From the NCBI GenBank assembly GCA_020025535.1, contig JAHHRY010000002.1, forward strand, positions 62,001 to 126,000: a stretch of 64,000 bases of DNA, given 5' to 3'. The notes below the pieces were generated by a model that searched no databases, was not told the origin of the DNA, and saw only the letters and a program-made list of their open reading frames with translations. This stretch comes from Oscillospiraceae bacterium (GTDB lineage: Bacteria > Bacillota > Clostridia > Oscillospirales > Oscillospiraceae). The position numbers and the translations under genes were made by a program. Of the stretch, positions 26,880 to 35,770 are shown piece by piece; the first letter of the stretch is position 1; each line of letters begins with the position of its first letter.

Positions 26880-28880
26880 GTGAAACTGAAGATTCTTCAA
26901 AAGAATCCTTGCCTCAAACCATATAAAGAAGATTTGATGCTGCGGATGAACAATTTCTACCATACGAAAGAAGCGCTGTTAACCTCCTGCGAAACTCTGA
27001 AGGACTTTGCAAACGGACATAAGTACTTCGGTTTCCATCAGGTACCAAATGGCTGGGTTTACCGTGAATGGGCACCGGGTGCAGAAAAAATGTATCTGAC
27101 CGGTGACTTCTGCAAGTGGGATCGCCATGCCCATCCCATGGAGAAAAAGGAAAACGGTGTCTTTGAACTGTTTCTAAAAGGAAAGAGAACGCTTCGCGAG
27201 GGACAGCGGGTTATGGCGATTGTGGTTCATGACGGGGAAGAGCTGGATCGGATTCCTGCCTATGCTACCCGTGTGATTCAGGAGCCGAACTCCGTAACGT
27301 GGAACGCTGTGATCCATGAACCTTGTTCTTTCGGCTGGACGGATGAGAATTTTAAGCCACAGAAGAAGCTGTTTATTTACGAATGCCATATTGGTATGGC
27401 GCAGGAAGAGGGAAAGGTCGGTACATACCGGGAGTTCCGTGAAAATATCCTGCCCCGTATCAAAAAATTGGGTTACAACACCATCCAGATCATGGCTATT
27501 ATGGAGCATCCCTATTATGCGTCATTCGGCTATCAGGTCACCAACTTTTTCGCGGCATCTTCCCGTTTCGGGATGCCTGAGGAGCTGAAGGAACTGATCA
27601 ATACGGCGCACGGTATGGGAATTGCCGTACTTCTGGATGTAGTCCATTCCCATGCTTCCAAGAACACCAGGGAGGGCCTGAACGAATTTGACGGGACAGA
27701 TTACCAGTACTTCCATGCCGGAGCACAGGGCGATCATTCCGCGTGGGGCACCAAATGCTTCAACTATGGCAAGCATGAAGTCCTGCATTTTCTTCTGTCC
27801 AATCTGAAATTCTGGCAGGAAGAGTATCATTTTGACGGTTTCCGGTTTGACGGTGTTACTTCTATGCTCTACCATGACCATGGCCTGGGTACGGATTTTA
27901 CCAGCCTGGAAAAGTATTTCTCTATGAATACCGATACGGAAGCCGTGACTTATCTGCAGCTTGCCAACGAAATGGTGCGGCAGGTAAATCCCAACGCCAT
28001 CACAATTGCGGAAGACACATCGGCAATCCCCGGCTTGTGCCTGCCGATTGCTGACGGCGGTATCGGATTTGATTACCGTCTTGCCATGGGCGAGCCGGAT
28101 ATGTGGATCCGTCTGCTGAAGGAAACACGGGATGAAAACTGGAATCTGAGTCATATTTACTACGAACTGACGAACCGCTGGCCCGGCGAAAAGGTGATTG
28201 GTTACTGTGAATCGCACGATCAGGCGCTGGTAGGGGACAAGACCATCATGTTCCGCCTGTGCGATCAGGAAATGTACTGGTCCATGGGAATCGAAAAGCA
28301 GAATGCCATCATTGACCGGGGCATGGCTCTGCACAAGATGCTGCGACTGCTTACCATGACCCTGGGCGGCGAAGGATATCTGACCTTTATGGGCAATGAA
28401 TTCGGTCACCCGGAATGGATAGACTTCCCCAGAGAAGGTAACGGATGGAGCTATCATTACTGCCGCCGTCAGTGGAGTCTGGCAGACCGTCCTGATCTGA
28501 AATACCAGTATCTGCTGAATTTTGAAAAAGAAATGGTGGCACAGGCAAAGAGAAACCGCGTTCTGGGCGCCAGAGACAAGCAACTGCTGGTGAATAACGG
28601 TGACCATGTGCTTGCCTATAAAAAAGGCGGAGCTGTCTTTGCATTCAACTTTGACCCGACCCGTTCTTTTGACAGCTGTTGGATCCCCGTTGAAGAAGCA
28701 GGGGAGTATCAGGTAATTCTTTCATCCGATGATTTCTGCTTTGGCGGAAACGGCCGGATTTTCCATCAGAATTATACCGCAGACCGGGCACCTGACGGCA
28801 GCGTCGGATTCCGGATCTATCTGCCCTGCCGGACGGCTGTCATGCTGAAGAAAATGCCGGCAAAAGTCTCGCATTCCTGA
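26880..28880 (+). CDS. 1,4-alpha-glucan branching enzyme, eukaryotic type (GH13_8-like)
   Basis: 666 residues from the GTG at 26880, with GGAAGGG ten bases before. The start resembles the eukaryotic-type helical N terminus (DPYLKPY-like), then a CBM48 domain (EWAPGAEKMYLTGDF), the catalytic GH13 barrel with nucleophile Asp in GFRFDGV, acid/base Glu in IAEDTS, and ESHDQALVGDKT, and a C-terminal beta domain. It forms alpha-1,6 branches in glycogen. No other glycogen gene is nearby; it stands as a single-gene unit. Confidence 0.9.
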   Translation: MKLKILQKNPCLKPYKEDLMLRMNNFYHTKEALLTSCETLKDFANGHKYFGFHQVPNGWVYREWAPGAEKMYLTGDFCKWDRHAHPMEKKENGVFELFLKGKRTLREGQRVMAIVVHDGEELDRIPAYATRVIQEPNSVTWNAVIHEPCSFGWTDENFKPQKKLFIYECHIGMAQEEGKVGTYREFRENILPRIKKLGYNTIQIMAIMEHPYYASFGYQVTNFFAASSRFGMPEELKELINTAHGMGIAVLLDVVHSHASKNTREGLNEFDGTDYQYFHAGAQGDHSAWGTKCFNYGKHEVLHFLLSNLKFWQEEYHFDGFRFDGVTSMLYHDHGLGTDFTSLEKYFSMNTDTEAVTYLQLANEMVRQVNPNAITIAEDTSAIPGLCLPIADGGIGFDYRLAMGEPDMWIRLLKETRDENWNLSHIYYELTNRWPGEKVIGYCESHDQALVGDKTIMFRLCDQEMYWSMGIEKQNAIIDRGMALHKMLRLLTMTLGGEGYLTFMGNEFGHPEWIDFPREGNGWSYHYCRRQWSLADRPDLKYQYLLNFEKEMVAQAKRNRVLGARDKQLLVNNGDHVLAYKKGGAVFAFNFDPTRSFDSCWIPVEEAGEYQVILSSDDFCFGGNGRIFHQNYTADRAPDGSVGFRIYLPCRTAVMLKKMPAKVSHS

Positions 28881-28883
28881 ATT

Positions 28884-28923
28884 AAAACCTCTCCCTGACT
28901 GTAAGAAGGGAGAGGTTTCTTTA
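28884..28923 (+). terminator. Terminator after branching enzyme
   Basis: AAACCTCTCCCT / AGGGAGAGGTTT stem followed by CTTTAA. Confidence 0.8.
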
Positions 28924-28998
28924 ACTTGAAAAACGGGATGTTTTGTGGTATCTTATACATATTCAAAGAAAGGAAAGGGGATTGTCCCCGAGAAGTTT

Positions 28999-29595
28999 AT
29001 GAAAGTAATGCGTTGTATTCTGAGTTCCCTGCTTGTTTTGCTGTTGCTGACCGGCTGTGGAGGCAATCCTCCTGCAGGCAGTTCTGCACCTTCCGTAAGC
29101 AGTGAGCTGACAGATGAGCAGCTGCGGGATATTGTCCTTTCCATGCCCGATAAGGTCTACAGCCATATCGAAGAACGTGCCAAGGCAGAAAATGTAACCA
29201 TGGTTGACTGGATCCGCAATCAGGCAAACAGATACGGAACATCCGTGGATAAGTACCTTGATACTCTCTACAAGGAACTTGGAATCGAAGACAAGCCGGT
29301 TAATCCCAGTACCGCACCTACGACGGTGCCGCCTGAGGACCACAGCAAGGGCAGCTGGATACTGGAAGTCGGTAATTATTCCGGAACCAATCATTACAAG
29401 TTCTACTATGAGGAAGGCGTTTTGATCCGTTATGTATTCACTTTTAAAAAGAACAGTCATGCGGAACCGGAAGTAACCGAATATACGGGAGATGCGCTGA
29501 AAGAGGCTCCTCTCGGCAGCATGACCTCGGATGAAATCATCGAAAAGCTGAGAGCCGGAAGCTGCGACTATTATAATTGGTATGCATTGTCCTGA
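28999..29595 (+). CDS. Secreted lipoprotein, unknown function
   Basis: 198 residues from the ATG at 28999; the signal peptide has a clear lipobox, LLTGC (Cys about residue 20). A Ser/Pro-rich spacer, a helical segment (about 40-90) and a C-terminal beta-rich region follow. No family was recognised. The ribosome binding site is weak (GAGAAG), and the open frame continues further upstream, so the start is moderately certain. The next gene follows 34 bases later. Confidence 0.65.
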   Translation: MKVMRCILSSLLVLLLLTGCGGNPPAGSSAPSVSSELTDEQLRDIVLSMPDKVYSHIEERAKAENVTMVDWIRNQANRYGTSVDKYLDTLYKELGIEDKPVNPSTAPTTVPPEDHSKGSWILEVGNYSGTNHYKFYYEEGVLIRYVFTFKKNSHAEPEVTEYTGDALKEAPLGSMTSDEIIEKLRAGSCDYYNWYALS

Positions 29596-29629
29596 TTTTT
29601 CCCATTTTTTCCAAAGGAGCGCGTCGGAT

Positions 29630-30124
29630 ATGAAAAACAAAAAACAAAATGCAGAGAACACGTCTACCAGCTATTTGATGGACTTTACGATTTCCTGGCC
29701 GAAGAAAAGTATTTTGATGCTGGCGATTCCGGGCGCAGCAGCACTCATTGCCGGAATTGTATTTTTGGTACTGAAACATATGGCAATCGGCATTACCCTG
29801 GCGGTAATCGGCGCTGTCTGCGCTGGAATGGCGGTTTATTTTGCGCTTTGGCGGTATCATGTGGATGAAGTGAAGCTGCAGTTTTTCCTGGGGCCCATCA
29901 AGAGCAGGACGATTTACTGGAAGGAAGTAAAAAAAGTACATATGACCAAAGACGGTCGGGACGGTATGGTGACCTATGGTCTCTATTCGGATAGAAAGAT
30001 TCTGGTGGAGTTCAATTCTGCCATGAATGGTTTCGGTCATCTGATGGCGATGGTGAAGAAAAAGAATATTTTTGTAAAGAATGTCAAGAACATACCGATT
30101 ACCCATTATTACAAAGCCAGATAA
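29630..30124 (+). CDS. Two-TM membrane protein, PH-like domain suspected
   Basis: 164 residues from the ATG at 29630 (AAAGGAG before it). A short cytoplasmic N terminus is followed by TM helices about 27-50 and 54-73, then a ~90-residue soluble domain starting YHVDEVKLQFFLG. Such two-TM plus small beta-barrel layouts often belong to bacterial PH-domain proteins; this is a guess. It is probably cotranscribed with the preceding lipoprotein gene. Confidence 0.65.
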   Translation: MKNKKQNAENTSTSYLMDFTISWPKKSILMLAIPGAAALIAGIVFLVLKHMAIGITLAVIGAVCAGMAVYFALWRYHVDEVKLQFFLGPIKSRTIYWKEVKKVHMTKDGRDGMVTYGLYSDRKILVEFNSAMNGFGHLMAMVKKKNIFVKNVKNIPITHYYKAR

Positions 30125-30206
30125 TTGATACTTTCTTTTATAATTTATTTACTTTTCCTACACAAAAACGATACGATTTTTACAGAGACTGTGGTACAAT
30201 GTATGC

Positions 30207-30360
30207 AATAGCTGGGGAGGGCAGGGACTTCCGATGCCGCGGAAATATTTGCGGATGTGCCGACGGAAAGCGCCCGTGACAAGTCGTATCCAGATATTGA
30301 CCAAGAAACAGATAAAGAGAACAGCCCGGAGGGTTTTCCCTCCGGGCTGAGTTTATTTTA
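30207..30360 (+). ncRNA. Candidate structured small RNA
   Basis: An extended -10 (TG-G-TACAAT, 30192-30200) would start a transcript near 30207 that ends at a terminator at 30323-30360. Nested helices are visible: GGGC (30219-30222) with GCCC (30272-30275), TTCCG (30029+200: 30229-30233) with CGGAA (30264-30268), and CCGC (30237-30240) with GCGG (30251-30254) around a ten-base loop. No open frame of note is present. I do not recognise the family. Confidence 0.4.
30323..30360 (+). terminator. Terminator of candidate small RNA
   Basis: AGCCCGGAGGG / CCCTCCGGGCT stem with TTTT loop, followed by GAGTTTATTTTA. It could also help end pgsA transcripts on the minus strand, though the U-run there is poor. 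Confidence 0.75.
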
Positions 30361-30364
30361 GTAC

Positions 30365-30952
30365 TTACTGACAGTCTTTGTTAATGTCCAGAAGCATAGG
30401 TGTCTTGCGAAAATAGGTAAACGCATAATGGCAGAAAGCAATCAGCATAAAGCTTGCATCTGTTGCGGTAATGATGTTGACCGCAGTTTCGCTCAGATTC
30501 GGGAGCAGGACCATCAGCAGAAGGCTGACGAACAGAACCGTCGTGCAGATTTTACCGGTCATCAAAGCACCTGCCAGCATCTTTCCTCTGCGGTATGCAA
30601 CGTAGCCTGCAATCAGCTGGAAGCTTTCCTTGATTACAAAAAGGGCCACCAGGTGCCAGAGAATGGGATGCCGAACAGCAAGGCACACAGTCATTGTAAG
30701 CTGAGTTGCCTTATCCGCAACCGGGTCCAGAAGCTTACCAACCGTAGAAATCATGTTAAAATGACGGGCGACCTTGCCGTCGATCATATCGGTCAGGCAG
30801 GATACGGCCAGAATGGCGGCGGCAATGATGTAGTCAACCGTTTCTGTGGCGTTGAGATAAATGATCACATACACAGGAATTAACAGAAGACGGAATAAGC
30901 TCAGCAAATTCGGAATTGTCAGTATTTCTTTTTTCCAGTCTTTGATGATCAT
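30365..30952 (-). CDS. pgsA: CDP-alcohol phosphatidyltransferase, PgsA-like
   Basis: 195 residues with about five TM helices. The CDP-OH-P signature is complete: DMIDGKVAR, then GKLLDPVADK. The family makes phosphatidylglycerophosphate from CDP-diacylglycerol and glycerol 3-phosphate in the membrane. AAGGAG precedes the ATG. Other substrates are possible for this family, so the gene name is likely rather than certain. Confidence 0.85.
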   Translation of the reverse strand: MIIKDWKKEILTIPNLLSLFRLLLIPVYVIIYLNATETVDYIIAAAILAVSCLTDMIDGKVARHFNMISTVGKLLDPVADKATQLTMTVCLAVRHPILWHLVALFVIKESFQLIAGYVAYRRGKMLAGALMTGKICTTVLFVSLLLMVLLPNLSETAVNIITATDASFMLIAFCHYAFTYFRKTPMLLDINKDCQ

Positions 30953-31073
30953 TTTTTTCTCCTTAACTGTTTTGTATAAGTATAAAATCTCTTACGCAAT
31001 TATAGTATATCTAGATTGCGAAATCAAGCACAATGCGACAAAAATATCAATTATATCTTATTCAGCAGCGAAT

Positions 31074-31622
31074 TTATATGGTGTCCTGGCGGTTTAAGGA
31101 TTCTGTATGATTCACTGCCATTGGGTAATGTTTTGCCAAGTACTGCCATGTGACCTTATCTACATCGCCGGTTTGCGGCAGATTATTCAGATACTGGAAA
31201 CTGGCAACTGACTGTGCTGTAATGTCATCGAGTATTCCGTTCAAAGAGGGGGCAGAAACGCTGCTGTATACCTCAGAGAAAGCCAGAAGTATGGATTGGA
31301 TGATATAAAGATAAAGACTTTCATCTCCAAGACGGAATACAGCACCGGGATTCAGAATCAGTTGGAGAGGCTCAGCGGGAGCTGTACGCACCAGTGCCGG
31401 CTGATATTCCGCAAGGATCCGCTCCCATGTGTTCAGATCCACAATGCCTGTAACAGGTATACCGCGATTTCTCTGGAACTGGCTGACAGCCCGCTTGGTT
31501 TGTTCCCCATAAATTCCATCCGGCACCGGCATTTCCTGAATATTATCATCGCTGCCAATTACACGAAGCATGGTTTGCAGGCTTCGCACAGGCTGACCAA
31601 CAAAGGATTCAACGGGCCTCAT
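31074..31622 (-). CDS. Peptidoglycan-binding (PGB_1) repeat protein
   Basis: 182 residues with two PGB_1-type three-helix domains (about 10-70, with DGIYGEQTKRAVSQFQ, and about 95-165, with DDITAQSVASFQ). No signal peptide. It starts inside the stop of the SpoIID-like gene (ATGA overlap), so the two are coupled and probably act together at peptidoglycan, perhaps spore cortex. Confidence 0.82.
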   Translation of the reverse strand: MRPVESFVGQPVRSLQTMLRVIGSDDNIQEMPVPDGIYGEQTKRAVSQFQRNRGIPVTGIVDLNTWERILAEYQPALVRTAPAEPLQLILNPGAVFRLGDESLYLYIIQSILLAFSEVYSSVSAPSLNGILDDITAQSVASFQYLNNLPQTGDVDKVTWQYLAKHYPMAVNHTESLNRQDTI

Positions 31623-32854
31623 CGAATTACCTCCTGCTTGATGGGATCTTTGCTTCCAATTGCAAGATTTTCACCTGGAAATTGTGTCATTGTACTGGTA
31701 GTGGAATAACGCTGACGTATATATCCTGTAGGCCGGGCATTAGCAAAATTGTTATTATATGGGAAGGTTTCCATGTCACGGAGTGTGGTATTTTCAATAC
31801 CGGAAAACTGATCGTAAATCTCATCCCAGGTAGATTCGTCCACTCTTCCGGTAACGGGCAGCCCCAGCCAGCTCTGAGCGGCTTCGACAGACATCTCTGT
31901 TTTGGGACCATATATGCCGTCTATGGCGACGGCGGGAATCTGATTAATAAAGCTGGAAAGAATGGACAGCATATATTGCAGATGCTTGACCTTATCCCCA
32001 CGGTCGCCCAGTTTTATCAGACTGGGGTACTCCCAGTTGATGGCGTAGAACTGCTGTCCCATACTCCGAAGCTCGGACAGCCTTGTGACGGCGGTGTAGA
32101 GCCGTACCATGGCATACCATGTAGACTTTCCTACAATTCCGTCCACGGCCAGACCGAAGACCTCCTGAAACTTCCGGACGGATTGCTCGGTACGGCTGCC
32201 ATAGATACCGTCTACATTTACCAGTTTCGGAATGGCGGGATAGTTCTGAGAAATGCGATTGAGCATTGCCTGAACTACTATCACATTTGGTCCTGAACTG
32301 CCCCGGCGCAGAGGTGTACCGGGATAGGAGGATGTCTGCCCTTTTGTTGGGGCATTGTTGACGATTTCCACATTCCCATAATAGCTTTTGAGAATCTGCG
32401 TGGAATTAAGTCCCTGTTCGGCCAGATTCTGGCTGCCCCATTGGCTGAGGCCTTCACAGGTAACGGTAGTTCCGTTACAGAACTTTGCTGCCAGTGGTTC
32501 TACAAATCCGGGCCGCCGAAGGTAGTCGTTAAATAGCTCGTTTACCAGGCGGGAAATATTTTCAAAATAGCTGCGTCCGTTTACGAAAGCCTGGTCATAG
32601 GCCGTGGAATTGGTAATATCAAAATCATATCCCCGGCTGCGGTAGAATTCCGTGTAGGTTCTATTGAGCGCAAATGAAACAATTGCCAAAATATTGGCTC
32701 GCAGGGCGCTTTCATCCCAGGTAGGATAAATTTCGCTGGAAGCCACGTTCTTTACGTAGTCAGCAAAGGGTAAAGTTACATTGGCTGCCGATTCACCCGG
32801 CGCGCCCAGATGGACGGTAATTTTCTCCGGTACAAAAGGAATTACAGACGTCAT
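31619..32854 (-). CDS. SpoIID/LytB-like domain plus two PGB_1 domains
   Basis: 411 residues. The N-terminal half (about 20-180) carries the SpoIID/LytB pattern, ending in GLSQWGSQNLAEQG and ILKSYYGN; SpoIID is a lytic transglycosylase of spore engulfment. Two PGB_1 domains follow (about 190-265, DGIYGSRTEQSVRKFQ, and about 285-360, DGIYGPKTEMSVEAAQ). No signal peptide is visible, so either export is non-classical or it acts inside the sporangium. The C-terminal ~50 residues are low-complexity. Confidence 0.82.
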   Translation of the reverse strand: MTSVIPFVPEKITVHLGAPGESAANVTLPFADYVKNVASSEIYPTWDESALRANILAIVSFALNRTYTEFYRSRGYDFDITNSTAYDQAFVNGRSYFENISRLVNELFNDYLRRPGFVEPLAAKFCNGTTVTCEGLSQWGSQNLAEQGLNSTQILKSYYGNVEIVNNAPTKGQTSSYPGTPLRRGSSGPNVIVVQAMLNRISQNYPAIPKLVNVDGIYGSRTEQSVRKFQEVFGLAVDGIVGKSTWYAMVRLYTAVTRLSELRSMGQQFYAINWEYPSLIKLGDRGDKVKHLQYMLSILSSFINQIPAVAIDGIYGPKTEMSVEAAQSWLGLPVTGRVDESTWDEIYDQFSGIENTTLRDMETFPYNNNFANARPTGYIRQRYSTTSTMTQFPGENLAIGSKDPIKQEVIR

Positions 32855-32863
32855 AATTTTTCC

Positions 32864-33253
32864 TCACAAATTCTGGGGTGGTGTATCATAGACGGCGATT
32901 TTGTCCCAGCTGCTCGGCAGTTCCGACAGAGGGATCATTTTCAGATTCAATCTGGTAGTGGTATTGGGAAAGACCTGCAGATTAATATTTTCTCTGTGCT
33001 CGTATCCGTGCAGCTGAGCATAGAGGTTGACGGCTGTATAGGGGCGCACTCCTGTATCCGGTGTCAGACCTGCGGAAACCTCTGGTACCGGAATTTCAAT
33101 GGGGGTAATCAGTCCGTTTCGGTCAGTCAAACGCATAGCAAGCGCTGTGCCATCCTGCGCGGTAATGGTGATGGCCACATTCTCCAGAGGAATTTTAGCG
33201 GAGCTGGTATACGCGTTGACTTCTATGTAACCTGTTTCAGACAGAAAAATCAC
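32864..33253 (-). CDS. Small beta-sandwich (carboxypeptidase-regulatory-like) protein
   Basis: 129 residues, beta-rich, with the CarboxypepD_reg-like pattern of a short Ig/transthyretin-type domain (GYIEVNAYTSSAKIPLENV, then ITAQDGTAL). The GTG at 33253 directly abuts the AAAGGAG, which is too close; a CTG three codons in (33244) has ideal spacing, so the real start may be CTG. It ends nine bases before the SpoIID-like gene. Role unknown; probably part of the same structure. Confidence 0.7.
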   Translation of the reverse strand: MIFLSETGYIEVNAYTSSAKIPLENVAITITAQDGTALAMRLTDRNGLITPIEIPVPEVSAGLTPDTGVRPYTAVNLYAQLHGYEHRENINLQVFPNTTTRLNLKMIPLSELPSSWDKIAVYDTPPQNL

Positions 33254-33325
33254 TCCTTTCCTAGTTCCTGACTATTCTATGCAGAGGGAACTGGGAAATG
33301 TGCTATGTATGCTCCCTCCGGAGCA

Positions 33326-33754
33326 TTAAAGAAATGGCTGAGACTTTTGAATATCCGTGCTTTCCTTACCAAGAAGACGCTGTGCAAGGCCTGTGATGGC
33401 GGGATCGCTTTTGTTATACTGGTGAATATTCTTCAGCCCGGTAATCATACCGCGTGTGTTTCCCTGAATCAGCATACCGGCGATTTTGGAGTCGATATTA
33501 CCGCCCAGAAGTCTGGCTTTTGTCATGGCGGAGGCCATTTTTACCACTGCCGGATGCAGGTTGGACAGCTCCCAGCCACGCTGAGATGCCAGCTTCAGAG
33601 CCTCTTTTTCAATAGAGTCGTATTCCTTCAGCTGATTTTTCAGTTCACTTCGCAGGTCTGTCCGAACCGCATGGTCTATTACACAGCGAATCCCGGACTG
33701 ACCCATTTGTGCAGCTTGCAGGATGGAGGAAAGCATTTGATGATTGTCTAACAT
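33326..33754 (-). CDS. All-helical protein, first gene of SpoIID/PGB cassette
   Basis: 142 residues, predicted helical throughout. The N-terminal half (MLSSILQAAQMGQSGIRCVI) resembles ferritin-like spore proteins of the DUF2383 type, but this is a weak impression. GAGGTGAT precedes the ATG. It leads a minus-strand set of four genes. I cannot name the family with confidence. Confidence 0.65.
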   Translation of the reverse strand: MLDNHQMLSSILQAAQMGQSGIRCVIDHAVRTDLRSELKNQLKEYDSIEKEALKLASQRGWELSNLHPAVVKMASAMTKARLLGGNIDSKIAGMLIQGNTRGMITGLKNIHQYNKSDPAITGLAQRLLGKESTDIQKSQPFL

Positions 33755-33859
33755 ATTTTATCACCTCGTGGTCAGTATGACCGTGTTCGACTTTCTTAAT
33801 ACGCACACCAAGTGATAATCAGGCATATAATTGCCGCAGGGAAAGGAATGTGATGCTGA

Positions 33860-35680
33860 ATGAGTGCAATTGCCGGAATACTCAATTTGCCCGCAAATGA
33901 CGAAATCACAGAAGCTATGCTGAAAACCATGAGACGCCGTGGACCGGATGGCGGCGGAGCGTATACACATGGGGATTTTTGCCTTCTACACACCCGGCTT
34001 TCCATTATTGATGATTCTACCGGAAATCAGCCGATGGAACTTCACTGGGCCGGGGAGCGTTTTATCATTACCTTTGATGGGAAATTATACAACGGAGGAG
34101 AATTGCGCCAGGAGATGCAGCTTTTAGGCCATGAGTTTTATGGTTACTCAGATACGGAAGTGGTTCTCCATGCCTACGCCCAGTGGAAAGATAAGGCGCT
34201 CATGAAATTCAACGGCGTATTTGCGTTTGCGGTTTTGGAAGAACAGGCCGGACGGGTATTTCTCGCAAGGGACCGTATCGGCGTGAAACCGTTTTTCTAT
34301 GCCCGCCACCGGGGCGGCTTGCTGCTGGCATCGGAGATCAAGACCATTCTTGCCTATCCTACTATGGAAGCAGAGCTGGATGCCGATGGTGCAGCAGAGA
34401 TTTTACTCCTTGGACCGGGACGAACCCCCGGCAGCGGCGTATTCCGGAACATCAAAGAATTGGAACCGGGATGCTGCGGTATATATGAAAAGGGACAGCT
34501 GTTTGTGCAGCGCTACTGGAAGCTTCTGGATCGGGAGCATACAGAGAATTTCTCTGAAACCGCGGAGAAGGTACGCGAGTTGACGTTGGATGCTATTCGC
34601 CGCCAAATGCGTTCAGATGTACCTGTTGGAACTATGCTTTCCGGTGGACTGGATTCCAGTTTGGTCTCTGCCGTCTGTGCCAGAGAGCTGGATAGCAGGG
34701 GACAACGACTGCATACCTTCTCTGTAGACTATCTGGATAATGATTTGAATTTTAAACCCAACCAATTCCAGCCAAATTCCGATAAAGAATACATCCGCAT
34801 CATGCAGGAAGCGCTGGATTCTCACCACCACTGGACGGTGCTCTCCCCGGAGGATTTGACGAATTCTTTGGAAGCGGCGACGATTGCACGGGATTTGCCG
34901 GGAATGGCGGATGTGGATGCCTCGCTGCTTGCTTTCTGCGGACAGATCCGTCCCCATGTAAAGACAGTTTTGTCCGGGGAATGTGCCGATGAAATTTTCG
35001 GCGGCTATCCATGGTACCGGGTACCTGCAATGCGGGATGCAGATGGATTTCCCTGGGCGCAGACAACGAAAGAACGGTCTGCCTTTGTCCATCCCTGGAT
35101 TTTGGATTCCGTCTGTCCTGGTGACTTTGTCCATGACCGTTATGCACAGACGATCCGTGAATCGGACATTTTACCTGGCAACACGCCGGAAGATCGCCGC
35201 ATCAAGGAGCTGGTCAACCTAAACTTCCGCTGGTTCATGCAGACTCTGCTGGATCGCTGTGACAGAATGTCTATGTATCACGGACTTGAGGTACGTGTTC
35301 CGTTCTGCGACTATCGGATTGCAGAGTATTTGTACGGTGTGCCATGGAAATTCAAAGATTATCGTGGCTATGAAAAGGGACTCTTGCGGTATGCCATGAA
35401 TGGCGTCATTCCCAAGAGTGTTCTGTTCCGTAAGAAAAGTCCCTATCCCAAAACCTACGATCCGAGATACACCGAAATGGTCGTGAATATGCTACAGAAA
35501 GTTCTGCAGAAGCCGGATGCTCCGATTTTCTCCATTGTTCGGCGAGATGCGCTGGAAGATTTGCTCCATCAGGATTTTGAGTGGCCTTGGTACGGCCAGC
35601 TGATGCGCCGACCGCAGACAATTGTGTATATGCTACAAATAAACTTCTGGCTGCAGCGCTATTCGGTGCGTTTTGTATAA
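33860..35680 (+). CDS. asnB: Asparagine synthetase B-like, degenerate glutaminase site
   Basis: 606 residues: an N-terminal class II amidotransferase fold (1-~200) and a C-terminal ATP-dependent synthetase (about 225-600) with LSGGLDSS and SGECADEIFGGY intact. The protein begins MSAIAGI where AsnB has MCGI, so the catalytic Cys2 is Ser. The glutamine-site Asn and Glu (N74 and E76 in E. coli) are D73 and K75, while R46 and D98 remain. Glutamine hydrolysis is probably lost or altered; the enzyme may use ammonia or another amine. It is divergent from the SpoIID cassette; GGGAAAGGAA precedes the start. Confidence 0.82.
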   Translation: MSAIAGILNLPANDEITEAMLKTMRRRGPDGGGAYTHGDFCLLHTRLSIIDDSTGNQPMELHWAGERFIITFDGKLYNGGELRQEMQLLGHEFYGYSDTEVVLHAYAQWKDKALMKFNGVFAFAVLEEQAGRVFLARDRIGVKPFFYARHRGGLLLASEIKTILAYPTMEAELDADGAAEILLLGPGRTPGSGVFRNIKELEPGCCGIYEKGQLFVQRYWKLLDREHTENFSETAEKVRELTLDAIRRQMRSDVPVGTMLSGGLDSSLVSAVCARELDSRGQRLHTFSVDYLDNDLNFKPNQFQPNSDKEYIRIMQEALDSHHHWTVLSPEDLTNSLEAATIARDLPGMADVDASLLAFCGQIRPHVKTVLSGECADEIFGGYPWYRVPAMRDADGFPWAQTTKERSAFVHPWILDSVCPGDFVHDRYAQTIRESDILPGNTPEDRRIKELVNLNFRWFMQTLLDRCDRMSMYHGLEVRVPFCDYRIAEYLYGVPWKFKDYRGYEKGLLRYAMNGVIPKSVLFRKKSPYPKTYDPRYTEMVVNMLQKVLQKPDAPIFSIVRRDALEDLLHQDFEWPWYGQLMRRPQTIVYMLQINFWLQRYSVRFV

Positions 35681-35709
35681 TTGACGATAAATATGGAGTG
35701 TGTTAAAAT
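35681..35709 (+). promoter_or_regulatory. Promoter of pyruvate kinase gene
   Basis: TTGACG (35681-35686), 17 bases, TAAAAT (35704-35709), directly after the asnB-like stop. Confidence 0.75.
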
Positions 35710-35770
35710 CTTTATGTATTAAGTGTATCAGACTTTGTCCCAATGGAGGGGCTGCATAAGAGGTTTTAAT

